Assembly (NCBI GenBank): GCA_964595055.1
Contig: CAZQOV010000124.1
Location: 1-9,428, forward strand
Length of the DNA stretch: 9,428 nt
From: CAYRTD01 sp964595055
Lineage (GTDB): Bacteria > Bacteroidota > Bacteroidia > Bacteroidales > GCA-2748055
Direction: 5' to 3'
In this document: positions 1-6,537 of the stretch, piece by piece
Layout of the letters: each line of letters starts with the position of its first letter
How positions within the stretch are numbered: the stretch's first letter is position 1
Notes under the pieces: generated by a model
Told to the model about the DNA's origin: nothing
The model's database searches: none
Seen by the model: the letters and a program-made list of their open reading frames with translations, nothing else
Position numbers and translations under genes: made by a program

Positions 1-257
1 CCGAAATAGATGAACTATATGCAGGAGAGATAAAAATGAACATGAAAGCCCTTGCGGTTCCTTACGGAAGAAATGACACCATAGCATACGGGCGGATCAC
101 GTTTATATCTCCAAAACTAAAAGAAAGATCAATGTTCTCGGAAGAAAATACGGGTTTTATGGACCGACGCGTACGGGAAATTGAGGTACGTATTGATTCT
201 ACATCGGAAGAAATACTTATTGGTGAACGTGTTAACTTATTAATTGATAATAGATAA
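1..257 (+). CDS. HlyD/DevB-type periplasmic adaptor (membrane fusion protein), C-terminal end only
   Basis: The reading frame is open from the first complete codon (position 3), so the gene starts upstream of the window; the ATG at 36 is an internal Met. About 84 residues are visible. They begin with a stretch like ELYAGEI, common in the last beta-barrel part of HlyD-family adaptors. They continue with GRITFISPK and then MDRRVREIEVRID, which resembles the RRVVEV signature of DevB-like adaptors paired with ABC exporters. Such proteins are anchored in the inner membrane and bridge a permease to a TolC channel across the periplasm. The next gene (permease) starts 7 bp after this stop, and a TolC gene follows, so a role in a tripartite exporter is well supported. 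The cargo cannot be told. Family assignment rests on a short fragment plus context. Confidence 0.8.
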   Translation, partial: EIDELYAGEIKMNMKALAVPYGRNDTIAYGRITFISPKLKERSMFSEENTGFMDRRVREIEVRIDSTSEEILIGERVNLLIDNR

Positions 258-264
258 GACTGAG

Positions 265-1380
265 ATGTTACGAATTGCCTTCCGTTTTATGATGTATGAT
301 AAATCCAAAACTCTTGGAGCTACGGTAGGGGTGATTGTAGCTATTTTCCTTATTGGTCAGCAAACGGGTATTTTTTTATTCCTTACCGGTTTGATGGATT
401 CCCTTGTCAGTAATACCCAGGCAAAAGTTTGGGTGGTTGGAGACAATGTAAAAGATGTAAACAACCTGTCCACAATAGATATCCGCAGAGGGAATGAAAT
501 TCGCTCAATTAAAGGTGTAAAAAATGTTAATCCGCTTGTGATAGCCGGTTCTACCATAAAACTAAGGAATGGAAAAACAGCGCCGGTGCAAATAATAGGT
601 TCTCTGGCGCCGGATTTTATCGGCGGACCCTGGAATATAGTGGAAGGAGATATTGCTCAACTTGTCCATCAGGGAGGTATTGCAGCTGACATGTATGACC
701 TCGGTAACCTGGGAGAGGTCCAGCTTGGAGATGAGCTTTCTTTGGGAGGAAAATTGGTAGAATTACGTGCTGTTACAAAAGGAGCCAGAGGATTCGGCGC
801 CAATTTTATTTTTACAAATATCGCTCTGGCAATTGAGCTTGGAAACTTTCCTGTTAATGAAGTAAGCGCTTTCCTCATTAATATTGAAGAGGGATACACA
901 CCGGAAGAAATTGCTCGGGAAATAAATTTAAAGCACAGTGGTATCAGGGCATGGACAAAAAGACAGTTCAGTTGGTCAACTATTATGAAAATCCTTAAAG
1001 ACGGCGGAATTGGTGAATCGATTGGATCACTCATCCTCTTTGCAATCATCGCAGGCGGGGTTATTATAGGATTAACCTTGTATTCTGCTGCAAAAGACCG
1101 AATTGATGATTACGCAACCATGAAAGCCATCGGGGCCTATCGAAAAGTGATTACCAGTTTAATTTTAGTCCAGGCATCTATCATTGCTGCAGTGGGGTTT
1201 GCAATAGCTGCCATGCTGATACAGGGATTTAAACTGGGCGTGAGAGGTTCCGGTGTACGTTTTTCTTTCCCATGGTACATCTGGGTGCTGTTTTTTGTGC
1301 TTACCCTCATCATTTCCTTATCGGGGGCCTTTTTCGCATCAAAAAGCATTCGCAATGTAAAACCTTCAAAAGTATTTTAA
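265..1380 (+). CDS. ABC transporter permease, FtsX/MacB type (DevC-like)
   Basis: This 371-residue inner-membrane subunit matches the length of DevC-like permeases. The layout is one N-terminal membrane helix (about residues 17-42), a large periplasmic MacB-PCD-like domain (about 43-250), and three C-terminal helices (about 252-276, 295-320, 336-359). After helix 2 comes DDYATMKAIGA (281-291), the coupling segment typical of FtsX-type permeases (compare REFATLKAIGA), and the protein ends in a KPSKVF-type tail common in this family. I chose ATG 265, which lies 7 bp after the adaptor stop; a TTG at 244 in the same frame would add 7 residues and overlap the adaptor gene. The gene is co-directional with the adaptor gene before it and the TolC gene after it (1 bp gap). 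It needs an ATPase partner that is not visible here. It probably drives export of a lipid, peptide or small molecule, but the substrate is unknown. Confidence 0.9.
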   Translation: MLRIAFRFMMYDKSKTLGATVGVIVAIFLIGQQTGIFLFLTGLMDSLVSNTQAKVWVVGDNVKDVNNLSTIDIRRGNEIRSIKGVKNVNPLVIAGSTIKLRNGKTAPVQIIGSLAPDFIGGPWNIVEGDIAQLVHQGGIAADMYDLGNLGEVQLGDELSLGGKLVELRAVTKGARGFGANFIFTNIALAIELGNFPVNEVSAFLINIEEGYTPEEIAREINLKHSGIRAWTKRQFSWSTIMKILKDGGIGESIGSLILFAIIAGGVIIGLTLYSAAKDRIDDYATMKAIGAYRKVITSLILVQASIIAAVGFAIAAMLIQGFKLGVRGSGVRFSFPWYIWVLFFVLTLIISLSGAFFASKSIRNVKPSKVF

Positions 1381-1381
1381 C

Positions 1382-2719
1382 ATGATATTCCGTTGGATTT
1401 TTACATCTATTCTTATTCTTTTGTGTCATAGCTTAATAGTCGGACAGGATCCCCAAAAATTTGATGCAAGGGAGGCTGTGCGCTATGGACTGAATAACCA
1501 CAGCCGAATCAGCAACGAAAGGAAAAACCTGGAATACAGGGAGTGGCTTACGAAAAAAGAAAAAAGTAATTATTTGCCTTCTGTAAATGCTTCAGCTGAC
1601 TATCGCTATAACACCAATCTTCCGGTAACTATACTACCGGCAGAAGCCTTTGGCCAACAAAGTGATGGTCCGCTTGAAATCCAGATGGGCACCCGCAATT
1701 CCCTTCAGGGAGGAATCAATCTTGAACAGGATGTTTATAATTCAGTAATCCATTCCAGAATCAATGAAAAAGAAATCCAGAAGAACATGGCAGAGGTTAA
1801 TATAGCAGCCATAAGAAAGACCGTGGCCCTGGATATCAAGAGATCTTACTACCAGGCCGTTTTAAACTATGAAGTCTGGCAAGCCTCAAAAGATATTCTC
1901 CAAAACTATGAAAATCTGGAAGCTGCAGTCAAGGTGAAATTTGAAAATGGCTTAATAAGTGAAAATGACCTGAATCAATTAATAAAAAAGAGACAGAATC
2001 AGAGTGAGGAAATAAAGATCAACCGGATGGAATTCAAAAACTCACTTAAAAGATTGAAGATGTCGATGGATTACCCTGCCGGAAAAGAGCTAACTATAGC
2101 AGACAGTCTTGTTATTTCACTGGTTTCTGATGTAACAATCCCAAAATCGGACAGTTTTGCTTATCGCAGATTACCTGAATACAGAGATATATCACTTCAG
2201 GAGAGTCTGAATGAAGCAAGAATTTCCACCCTGGACAAAAGATATCACCCTCGTATTCAGGCATATGGTTATTTTGGAGCTCAGTATTATGATGATACTT
2301 TCCAACCTTTTCAAAATGATAATCGCTGGTACCGCCATAGTTACCTTGGCTTAAAGTTTCAACTCCCACTTTTTAAAGGACTTGAAAGGAGCCATCAGAA
2401 ACAGGCTTTGAAGATCCGCTCTGAAATTCTTTCTCAAAAAAGAACAAAACTGGCTTCAGATCTTCAGAGGAGGGAAAATATCCTAAAGGAAAATATTATC
2501 ATAAAATCAAAACAGGCGGTAAAGAAGAAAAATGATTACAGATTCAGTTATGATAGTTTCACCGATATGATTAATAATTTCGAGAACGGTCTAACTGATT
2601 TTGAAAACGTGTTACACTCTGAGATTGAAATGATGGTTCAATTTCAGGCTTACCTGAATTCCATGGTAAATGTATTGAATGTCTATCTTGATTACGAGAA
2701 AACAATTACTGTTTATTGA
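1382..2719 (+). CDS. TolC-family outer membrane efflux channel
   Basis: The 445-residue protein starts with a signal peptide (MIFRWIF, hydrophobic core about residues 5-20) with likely cleavage after G21, leaving Gln-Asp at the mature N-terminus, as is frequent in Bacteroidota. The mature part has the two long-helix repeats of the outer membrane efflux (OEP) family: a charged, helical first half (about 25-225) beginning DAREAVRYGLNNH, the typical opening helix, and a second half (about 255-445). Between helices lie strand-like segments such as RIQAYGYFGAQYYDD and SYLGLKFQLPLFKG, the latter a hallmark of OEP proteins (compare GLSLSWPLFDGG). The length is normal for the family. It starts 1 bp after the permease stop, so it is surely in the same operon as the adaptor and permease and forms the exit duct of that exporter. 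The last 7 bp overlap the convergent HIT gene. Confidence 0.93.
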   Translation: MIFRWIFTSILILLCHSLIVGQDPQKFDAREAVRYGLNNHSRISNERKNLEYREWLTKKEKSNYLPSVNASADYRYNTNLPVTILPAEAFGQQSDGPLEIQMGTRNSLQGGINLEQDVYNSVIHSRINEKEIQKNMAEVNIAAIRKTVALDIKRSYYQAVLNYEVWQASKDILQNYENLEAAVKVKFENGLISENDLNQLIKKRQNQSEEIKINRMEFKNSLKRLKMSMDYPAGKELTIADSLVISLVSDVTIPKSDSFAYRRLPEYRDISLQESLNEARISTLDKRYHPRIQAYGYFGAQYYDDTFQPFQNDNRWYRHSYLGLKFQLPLFKGLERSHQKQALKIRSEILSQKRTKLASDLQRRENILKENIIIKSKQAVKKKNDYRFSYDSFTDMINNFENGLTDFENVLHSEIEMMVQFQAYLNSMVNVLNVYLDYEKTITVY

Positions 2720-3108
2720 AGCTGTTGACGTATTACTTCAGCGATTTCTCTGAACTCCTCTTCTGAAAGTTGAAGTTTTGGCTTGCTGAAATCAATATCA
2801 TGGATCCCATTGATGGGGATCAAATGAATGTGGGCATGAGGAACTTCCAGGCCCAGAACGGCGACCCCCACACGCTTACAATTCATTACACTATCGATGG
2901 CACGGGCAACTTTTTTGGAGAAAACCATCATACCCCCAAGCATATCATCTTCTATGTCGAAGATATAATCGACTTCTTTTTTGGGAACAACCAGGGTATG
3001 ACCTTTTGCAAGAGGATTAATATCGAGAAAGGCATAATAGCTATCATCCTCTGCTATTTTATAAGAAGGAATCTCTCCCTTAACGATTTTAGAAAAAATG
3101 GTTGCCAT
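2713..3108 (-). CDS. HIT-family (histidine triad) nucleotide hydrolase
   Basis: The 131-residue protein is a complete HIT domain. The N-terminal part FSKIVKGEIPSYKI (residues 5-18) and the middle DINPLAKGHTLVVPK (29-43) are classic HIT signatures. The triad motif HAHIHLIP occupies residues 91-98, with H91, H93 and H95 forming the HxHxH core; in HIT enzymes the middle His is the nucleophile. Family members cleave purine nucleoside phosphoramidates or related adenylylated compounds in the cytoplasm; the exact substrate is not predictable. No N-terminal zinc-binding CxxC pair is present. The start lies 12 bp after the greA stop, so the two are probably co-transcribed, an arrangement I recall as common in Bacteroidota. 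Its 3' end overlaps the oppositely oriented TolC gene by 7 bp. Confidence 0.95.
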   Translation of the reverse strand: MATIFSKIVKGEIPSYKIAEDDSYYAFLDINPLAKGHTLVVPKKEVDYIFDIEDDMLGGMMVFSKKVARAIDSVMNCKRVGVAVLGLEVPHAHIHLIPINGIHDIDFSKPKLQLSEEEFREIAEVIRQQLQ

Positions 3109-3120
3109 AATAGGGGATTT

Positions 3121-3594
3121 TTATCGGGATATTTCAAGAATTTCAAATTCAACCTTCCCGGAAGGCACATTAATCAAAACGATATCACCAACTTTCTTAC
3201 CGAGCAAACCCTTCCCAATAGGAGTGCTTACCGCAATCTTTTTCAATTTCAGGTTTGCCTCTGCTTCCGGTACCAGTATGTACTCCAGAACAGCATTATT
3301 TGCTTTATTTTTTAACTTCACCTTATTCAAAACCTGAACACTCTCCGTATCGATTTTAGATTCATCGATAATCCTTGCATTAGCTATCTTCTGTTCAAGC
3401 TGAGAAATCCTCATTTCAAGCATACCCTGAGCTTCTTTAGCAGCATCGTATTCAGCATTTTCAGACAAATCGCCCTTGTCTCTCGCTTCTGCAATCTGTC
3501 TGGAGATCAGGGGCCTTTCGATATTCCTGAGCTGATCCACTTCCTTCTTCAAGGAATTTAGTCCCTCCTCGGTGATATAAAATACACTTGCCAT
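3121..3594 (-). CDS. greA: Transcription elongation factor GreA
   Basis: The 157-residue protein has normal GreA length. GreA binds the RNA polymerase secondary channel and stimulates cleavage of backtracked RNA. The N-terminal coiled coil spans about residues 1-76 and carries the acidic tip GDLSENAEYDAAKE (41-54); D42 and E45 correspond to the catalytic acidic pair of E. coli GreA (D41, E44). The C-terminal FKBP-like domain (about 83-157) contains VSTPIGKGLLGKKVGDIV, a highly conserved Gre stretch. The start ATG is preceded by an A/T-rich leader (ATTAAAATG) without a Shine-Dalgarno site, normal for Bacteroidota. The HIT gene follows in the same operon. A hairpin with a U-tract and a candidate promoter lie immediately upstream and suggest leader control (see separate entries). 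Confidence 0.97.
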   Translation of the reverse strand: MASVFYITEEGLNSLKKEVDQLRNIERPLISRQIAEARDKGDLSENAEYDAAKEAQGMLEMRISQLEQKIANARIIDESKIDTESVQVLNKVKLKNKANNAVLEYILVPEAEANLKLKKIAVSTPIGKGLLGKKVGDIVLINVPSGKVEFEILEISR

Positions 3595-3615
3595 TTTAAT
3601 TTAAACTTTGATTAG

Positions 3616-3651
3616 TTAAAAAGAAAAAAGAATCCAGGTCATCCCGGACTC
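3616..3651 (-). terminator. Hairpin plus U-tract in the greA leader: terminator or attenuator
   Basis: Read on the minus strand, GAGTCCGGG (3651-3643) and CCTGGATTC (3638-3630) form a 9-bp stem, two of the pairs being G-U, closing a 4-base loop. The stem is followed at once by TTTTTTCTTTTT, so it has the full look of an intrinsic terminator. On the plus strand the two wobble pairs become A-C mismatches, so the element is directed at minus-strand transcripts. It sits about 88 bp past the stop of the upstream gene and only about 20 bp before the greA ATG. It may end the upstream transcript, or act as an attenuator for greA if transcription starts at the -7 element just upstream. Confidence 0.7.
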
Positions 3652-3661
3652 TTTCAATCTT

Positions 3662-3693
3662 CAAAAATATGATTTTTTTTTACTTCTACGAAA
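3662..3693 (-). promoter_or_regulatory. Candidate Bacteroidota-type promoter for greA-HIT
   Basis: On the minus strand TATTTTTG (3669-3662) is an exact match to the TAnnTTTG -7 consensus of the Bacteroidota primary sigma factor. About 19 bases upstream is TTTCG (3693-3689), a one-mismatch form of the TTTG -33 element. The start of transcription would fall near 3654-3658, a few bases before the hairpin described above, giving a greA leader of about 60 bases. The call rests on the consensus match and position only; the -33 element is weak. Confidence 0.45.
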
Positions 3694-3711
3694 TAATTCT
3701 TTTAAATTTTT

Positions 3712-3737
3712 AAAAAAAAACTTACAGAAAGATCTGC
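3712..3737 (-). terminator. Weak possible terminator after the membrane-anchored acidic protein gene
   Basis: Immediately after the stop of the upstream minus-strand gene, the RNA GCAGA-UCUU-UCUGU could form a 5-bp stem with one G-U pair. After three further bases comes a run of nine U (3720-3712). The stem is short and AT-rich, so it would be inefficient alone. The stronger hairpin at 3616-3651 may do the main work. Confidence 0.25.
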
Positions 3738-3738
3738 A

Positions 3739-4254
3739 TCAGAAATACTTAGGTTTAAAGATCTGCGAATATAAATAGGCTTTGCGAGGATTGAAATCCT
3801 TAAGTGCTTCCTGAACAAAACTGTTCTTTTTCATCCTGTCTGAAGGCATTTTAAGCTTCGTTTTGCGGGAAATTTCTTCAATATGATCTTCCAGTTTGTA
3901 GAGATCTTTCATCTCCTTACCTTCATAAGCCTTGTTCAATTGCTCAGGAATCTCATCTATCTTATCGTATGGAGTATCCAGCAAAAACTCCGGTTTCTGA
4001 TCTCTCCGGGTTTCCGCTTTTTGTGTCTTCTCCTCAAATTTTACCGGGACGCCTTCCTCAATACCCTTTTCCTCAGTGAAAAAATTTTCAAATCTCTTTT
4101 CAAAATTTTCCAGTGCATTATCCGTTCCCTGTTCCTCTTCCTCAAAACTTTCAAAGGCCTGGGGATTTTCTTTTTTCTTTTTTCCGAGTGCACCTACCAC
4201 CAGAAATATCAGGGTCAAAAGAATATAAACCAGTGTTCCAATATCAAAATCCAT
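3739..4254 (-). CDS. Uncharacterised protein with one N-terminal membrane helix and an acidic, coiled cytoplasmic tail
   Basis: I do not recognise a named family. The 171-residue product begins with a single hydrophobic helix (about residues 7-23, LVYILLTLIFLVVGALG) followed by four lysines, which predicts an anchor with the remainder in the cytoplasm. Residues about 30-80 are very rich in Glu and Phe/Asn and look disordered or coiled. A more ordered C-terminal part ends in DFNPRKAYLYSQIFKPKYF. I recall similar endings (NPRKA-x-x-YSEIL-x-x-KY) on anonymous Bacteroidota proteins, so this is probably a lineage-specific conserved family rather than a random reading frame. The start ATG follows an A/T-rich leader. 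It is co-directional with greA-HIT downstream but separated by 144 bp containing hairpins and a promoter, so it is probably a separate unit. Function unknown. Confidence 0.8.
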   Translation of the reverse strand: MDFDIGTLVYILLTLIFLVVGALGKKKKENPQAFESFEEEEQGTDNALENFEKRFENFFTEEKGIEEGVPVKFEEKTQKAETRRDQKPEFLLDTPYDKIDEIPEQLNKAYEGKEMKDLYKLEDHIEEISRKTKLKMPSDRMKKNSFVQEALKDFNPRKAYLYSQIFKPKYF

Positions 4255-4462
4255 AATTAATCCGTTATTTATTAATGAGTCTCCTTTCTTAATCGTTTTT
4301 TATTGTCTGTTAATGTCGGAGAGGAAATTATTAAATCTTCAATAGCCGCATAAATTTGAAAGAAAATTTCCAATACCATACTTTTGACAAAAATTAGTTT
4401 ATTAGAGGAAACATATAAAATATAAATGTACAAAATTTTACCTTTATGTTTTTAAAAATAGA
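4255..4462. other. Divergent AT-rich intergenic region
   Basis: These 208 bases separate the minus-strand anchored-protein gene from the plus-strand lipoprotein gene and must hold both promoters. Facing the lipoprotein gene there is TTTTGACA (4382-4389), which resembles a -33/-35 element, and TACCTTTA (4439-4446), a one-mismatch TAnnTTTG. They are too far apart to pair, so I do not call a promoter. I see no open reading frame longer than about ten codons and no RNA gene. Confidence 0.5.
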
Positions 4463-4903
4463 ATGATAAAGTCAATATTATATAAAATAACATTCCTGGT
4501 AGTATTTGTGTTCTTTTCTTCGTCATCCTGTGAAAAGAACAGGTATGACTTTCCTTATGTGCCTATTAATCTGAAAATTGAGCTTGTGCGTCTTTACGGA
4601 ACTATTGGCCCCGGCGAATATGAATACATGTATGACAATTATGGAGTAAACGGCCTCATCATACATAGAAATTTCAGTGATAACTTTTTTGTGTATGACC
4701 GAACCTGCACTTACGAACCTGATTATTCATGTACCGTAACTGATGATACAACCAGCAGCCTTCATGTATCCTGCCCCTGTTGTGGTTCTCAATACTTCCT
4801 GGATGAAAGCGGAGATGCATTTGTAACCAAGGGACCCAGCAAGTATCCGCTTGTCCAATACCAGGCTAGCATAAACAGTGGTTTTCTGTGGATCTATAAT
4901 TAA
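4463..4903 (+). CDS. Small lipoprotein with a Rieske-like fold and altered cluster ligands
   Basis: The 146-residue protein starts with a lipoprotein signal peptide: Lys at 3 and 8, hydrophobic core 9-18, and a SSSSC sequence with C23 as the lipidated cysteine. The mature part resembles the Rieske [2Fe-2S] domain. YDRTCTY (78-84) stands where Rieske box I (CTH) would be, and CPCCGSQYFL (104-113) where box II (CPCHGS-x-F) would be. These are followed by the usual GPS-x-x-PL-x-x-Y tail (124-133). The two Cys ligands (C82, C104) are kept, but both His ligands are changed, to Y84 and C107. C90 and C106 could match the disulfide pair of bc1-type Rieske proteins. A normal Rieske cluster is therefore unlikely; a different metal site, disulfides, or a purely structural role is possible. 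It stands alone, with a gene on the opposite strand on each side, and likely sits on the periplasmic face of a membrane. The Rieske relation is my inference from motifs. Confidence 0.72.
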   Translation: MIKSILYKITFLVVFVFFSSSSCEKNRYDFPYVPINLKIELVRLYGTIGPGEYEYMYDNYGVNGLIIHRNFSDNFFVYDRTCTYEPDYSCTVTDDTTSSLHVSCPCCGSQYFLDESGDAFVTKGPSKYPLVQYQASINSGFLWIYN

Positions 4904-5008
4904 GAGACAGAAAAGTTCCTTTTCACATTTCTTTCTCCTGCTTCCGGCTTCTCCTGACTTTTTCGGCTTAAGCAAAAGATGACAGCTCCCAGCTTCTTCA
5001 AACTTTGC

Positions 5009-6433
5009 CTAATACCTGTAATGCTCCGATTTAAATGGTCCCTCAACCTTCACCCCCAGATATTCAGCCTGCTCTTTGGTAAGTTTAGTGAGTTTTACCC
5101 CCAGTTGGTCAAGGTGTAGCCTTGCCACCTCTTCATCCAGATGTTTTGGAAGACGGTAAACATCGGTTTTATAATCATTTTTCCAGAGTTCTATCTGTGC
5201 AAGGGTTTGATTAGTAAAAGAATTACTCATCACAAAGGAAGGATGGCCGGTAGCACAACCCAGATTCACAAGCCTTCCTTCCGCCAGAAGAAAAATAGAA
5301 TGATCGTCATCAAACAGGTATTTATCAACCTGAGGCTTAATATTGGTTTTCTCTGCACCCTTATATTCATTTAATGCATCAACCTGTATTTCATTATCGA
5401 AATGCCCGATATTACAAACGATAGCCTGGTCCTTCATCTGTTTCATATGTTCCAGCGTAATGACATCCCTGTTACCGGTAGCGGTGACAAAAATGTTACC
5501 TTCGGATAGCGCATCTTCAATGGTAGTAACCTTAAATCCTTCCATGGAAGCCTGTAGTGCACAGATAGGATCGATCTCGGTTACGATAACACGGGCTCCA
5601 TATGATCTCATAGAATGGGCACAACCTTTTCCTACATCGCCATAACCCAAAACAACAACTACCTTACCGGCAATCATAACATCTGTGGCCCGTTTAATGC
5701 CATCAGCAAGAGATTCACGACAACCGTAAAGATTATCAAACTTGGATTTGGTAACCGAATCGTTGACATTAATAGCAGGAAATAAAAGTTTTAAATTCTC
5801 ATGCATCTGGTACAAACGGTGTACTCCAGTTGTCGTTTCTTCGGATACTCCCTTCATTTCAGGAACGATGCGATGCCAGCGACCGGGATCTTCTGCCTTT
5901 ATTGCTTTCAACTGATTAAGAATTACGCCTTCCTCGCGATTTGAGGGGTTAATATCCAGTAAGCCAGGATCCTCTTCTGCCTGGTAACCTTTATGGACCA
6001 GAAGAGTCGCATCTCCGCCATCATCCACGATCAGGTTTGGTCCTTTCCCCTCAGAAAAATTGAGAGCCTGAGCAGTACACCACCAGTATTCCTCAAGACT
6101 TTCCCCTTTCCATGCAAAAACAGGAATTCCCGCTTTTGCCATAGCAGCGGCAGCATGATCCTGTGTTGAAAAAATATTACAACTGGCCCAGCGGACATCC
6201 GCACCTAATTCCACAAGAGTCTCAATTAAAACCGCAGTTTGTATGGTCATATGCAGCGAGCCTGTAATCCTGGCTCCTTTTAAAGGCTTTTCCTCTGAAT
6301 ATTTCTTACGAATAGCCATCAATCCTGGCATTTCCTTTTCCGCGATCTCGATTTCTTTTCTTCCATAGTCAGCAAGATCAATGTCTTTCACCTTATATGG
6401 CAAGCTCTCAACTTTCGTTACTAAATTTTCCAT
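5009..6433 (-). CDS. ahcY: Adenosylhomocysteinase (S-adenosyl-L-homocysteine hydrolase)
   Basis: The 474-residue enzyme splits S-adenosylhomocysteine into adenosine and homocysteine using tightly bound NAD, clearing the product inhibitor of methyltransferases and feeding the methionine cycle. Visible family features are TGSLHMT (57-63), the substrate-site block DDGGDAT (137-143), and NVNDSVTKSKFDN (222-234), which holds the catalytic Lys (K229) and Asp. The Rossmann NAD loop is GYGDVGKG (263-270), followed by GHFDNEI (343-349), CATGHPSFVMS (393-403) and the C-terminal FKSEHYRY (467-474) with the Lys and Tyr that reach into the partner's NAD site. The extra segment about 150-195 is the insertion seen in many bacterial and plant enzymes. 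The length is normal and no key residue is missing. The start is preceded by an A-rich run (AAAAAAAAGGACAATG). It lies 104 bp downstream of ribF with an inverted repeat between them, so control may be separate. Confidence 0.98.
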   Translation of the reverse strand: MENLVTKVESLPYKVKDIDLADYGRKEIEIAEKEMPGLMAIRKKYSEEKPLKGARITGSLHMTIQTAVLIETLVELGADVRWASCNIFSTQDHAAAAMAKAGIPVFAWKGESLEEYWWCTAQALNFSEGKGPNLIVDDGGDATLLVHKGYQAEEDPGLLDINPSNREEGVILNQLKAIKAEDPGRWHRIVPEMKGVSEETTTGVHRLYQMHENLKLLFPAINVNDSVTKSKFDNLYGCRESLADGIKRATDVMIAGKVVVVLGYGDVGKGCAHSMRSYGARVIVTEIDPICALQASMEGFKVTTIEDALSEGNIFVTATGNRDVITLEHMKQMKDQAIVCNIGHFDNEIQVDALNEYKGAEKTNIKPQVDKYLFDDDHSIFLLAEGRLVNLGCATGHPSFVMSNSFTNQTLAQIELWKNDYKTDVYRLPKHLDEEVARLHLDQLGVKLTKLTKEQAEYLGVKVEGPFKSEHYRY

Positions 6434-6459
6434 TGTCCTTTTTTTTATGATATTATATG

Positions 6460-6502
6460 AAGCTTTAGATCAACCTGATATTTTCCCTGGCAGCTAAAGC
6501 TT
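6460..6502. repeat. Perfect 9-bp inverted repeat with 25-base spacer upstream of ahcY
   Basis: AAGCTTTAG (6460-6468) and CTAAAGCTT (6494-6502) are exact reverse complements separated by 25 bases. The repeat lies between the ribF stop and the ahcY start, its near arm 26 bp from the ahcY ATG. On the minus-strand RNA it could form a 9-bp stem with a large loop. No U-tract follows, so it is not a simple terminator. It could be a leader RNA structure, or an operator for a dimeric regulator. I do not recognise a known riboswitch in it. Confidence 0.55.
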
Positions 6503-6537
6503 TGATGCTAACAAATCGTAAACTGAAGATTGCAAAA

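Noticed and set aside
244..264. TTG 244 as the permease start
   Set aside because: It would add seven charged or polar residues and overlap the adaptor gene by 14 bp; ATG 265 is the simpler start and gives the expected N-terminus for the family.
1382..1444. Lipoprotein signal in the TolC-family protein (Cys at residue 15)
   Set aside because: The residues before the Cys (ILLC) do not fit a lipobox, and a normal cleavage site after G21 is better.
2770..3315. A 181-codon plus-strand open frame across the HIT and greA genes
   Set aside because: It runs antisense to two clear conserved genes (HIT motif, GreA tip) and its translation shows no recognisable domain; it is a shadow frame.
4910..4924. 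Hairpin GAAAAG-TTC-CTTTTC after the lipoprotein gene
   Set aside because: The stem is six mostly A-T pairs with a three-base loop and no U-tract follows, so I do not call it a terminator. The 105-bp gap to ahcY shows no other convincing terminator.
6434..6537. SAM or SAH riboswitch in front of ahcY
   Set aside because: The gene context invited it, but I could not fit the conserved core of SAM-I, SAM-II or the SAH riboswitch to this sequence. Only the inverted repeat is reported.
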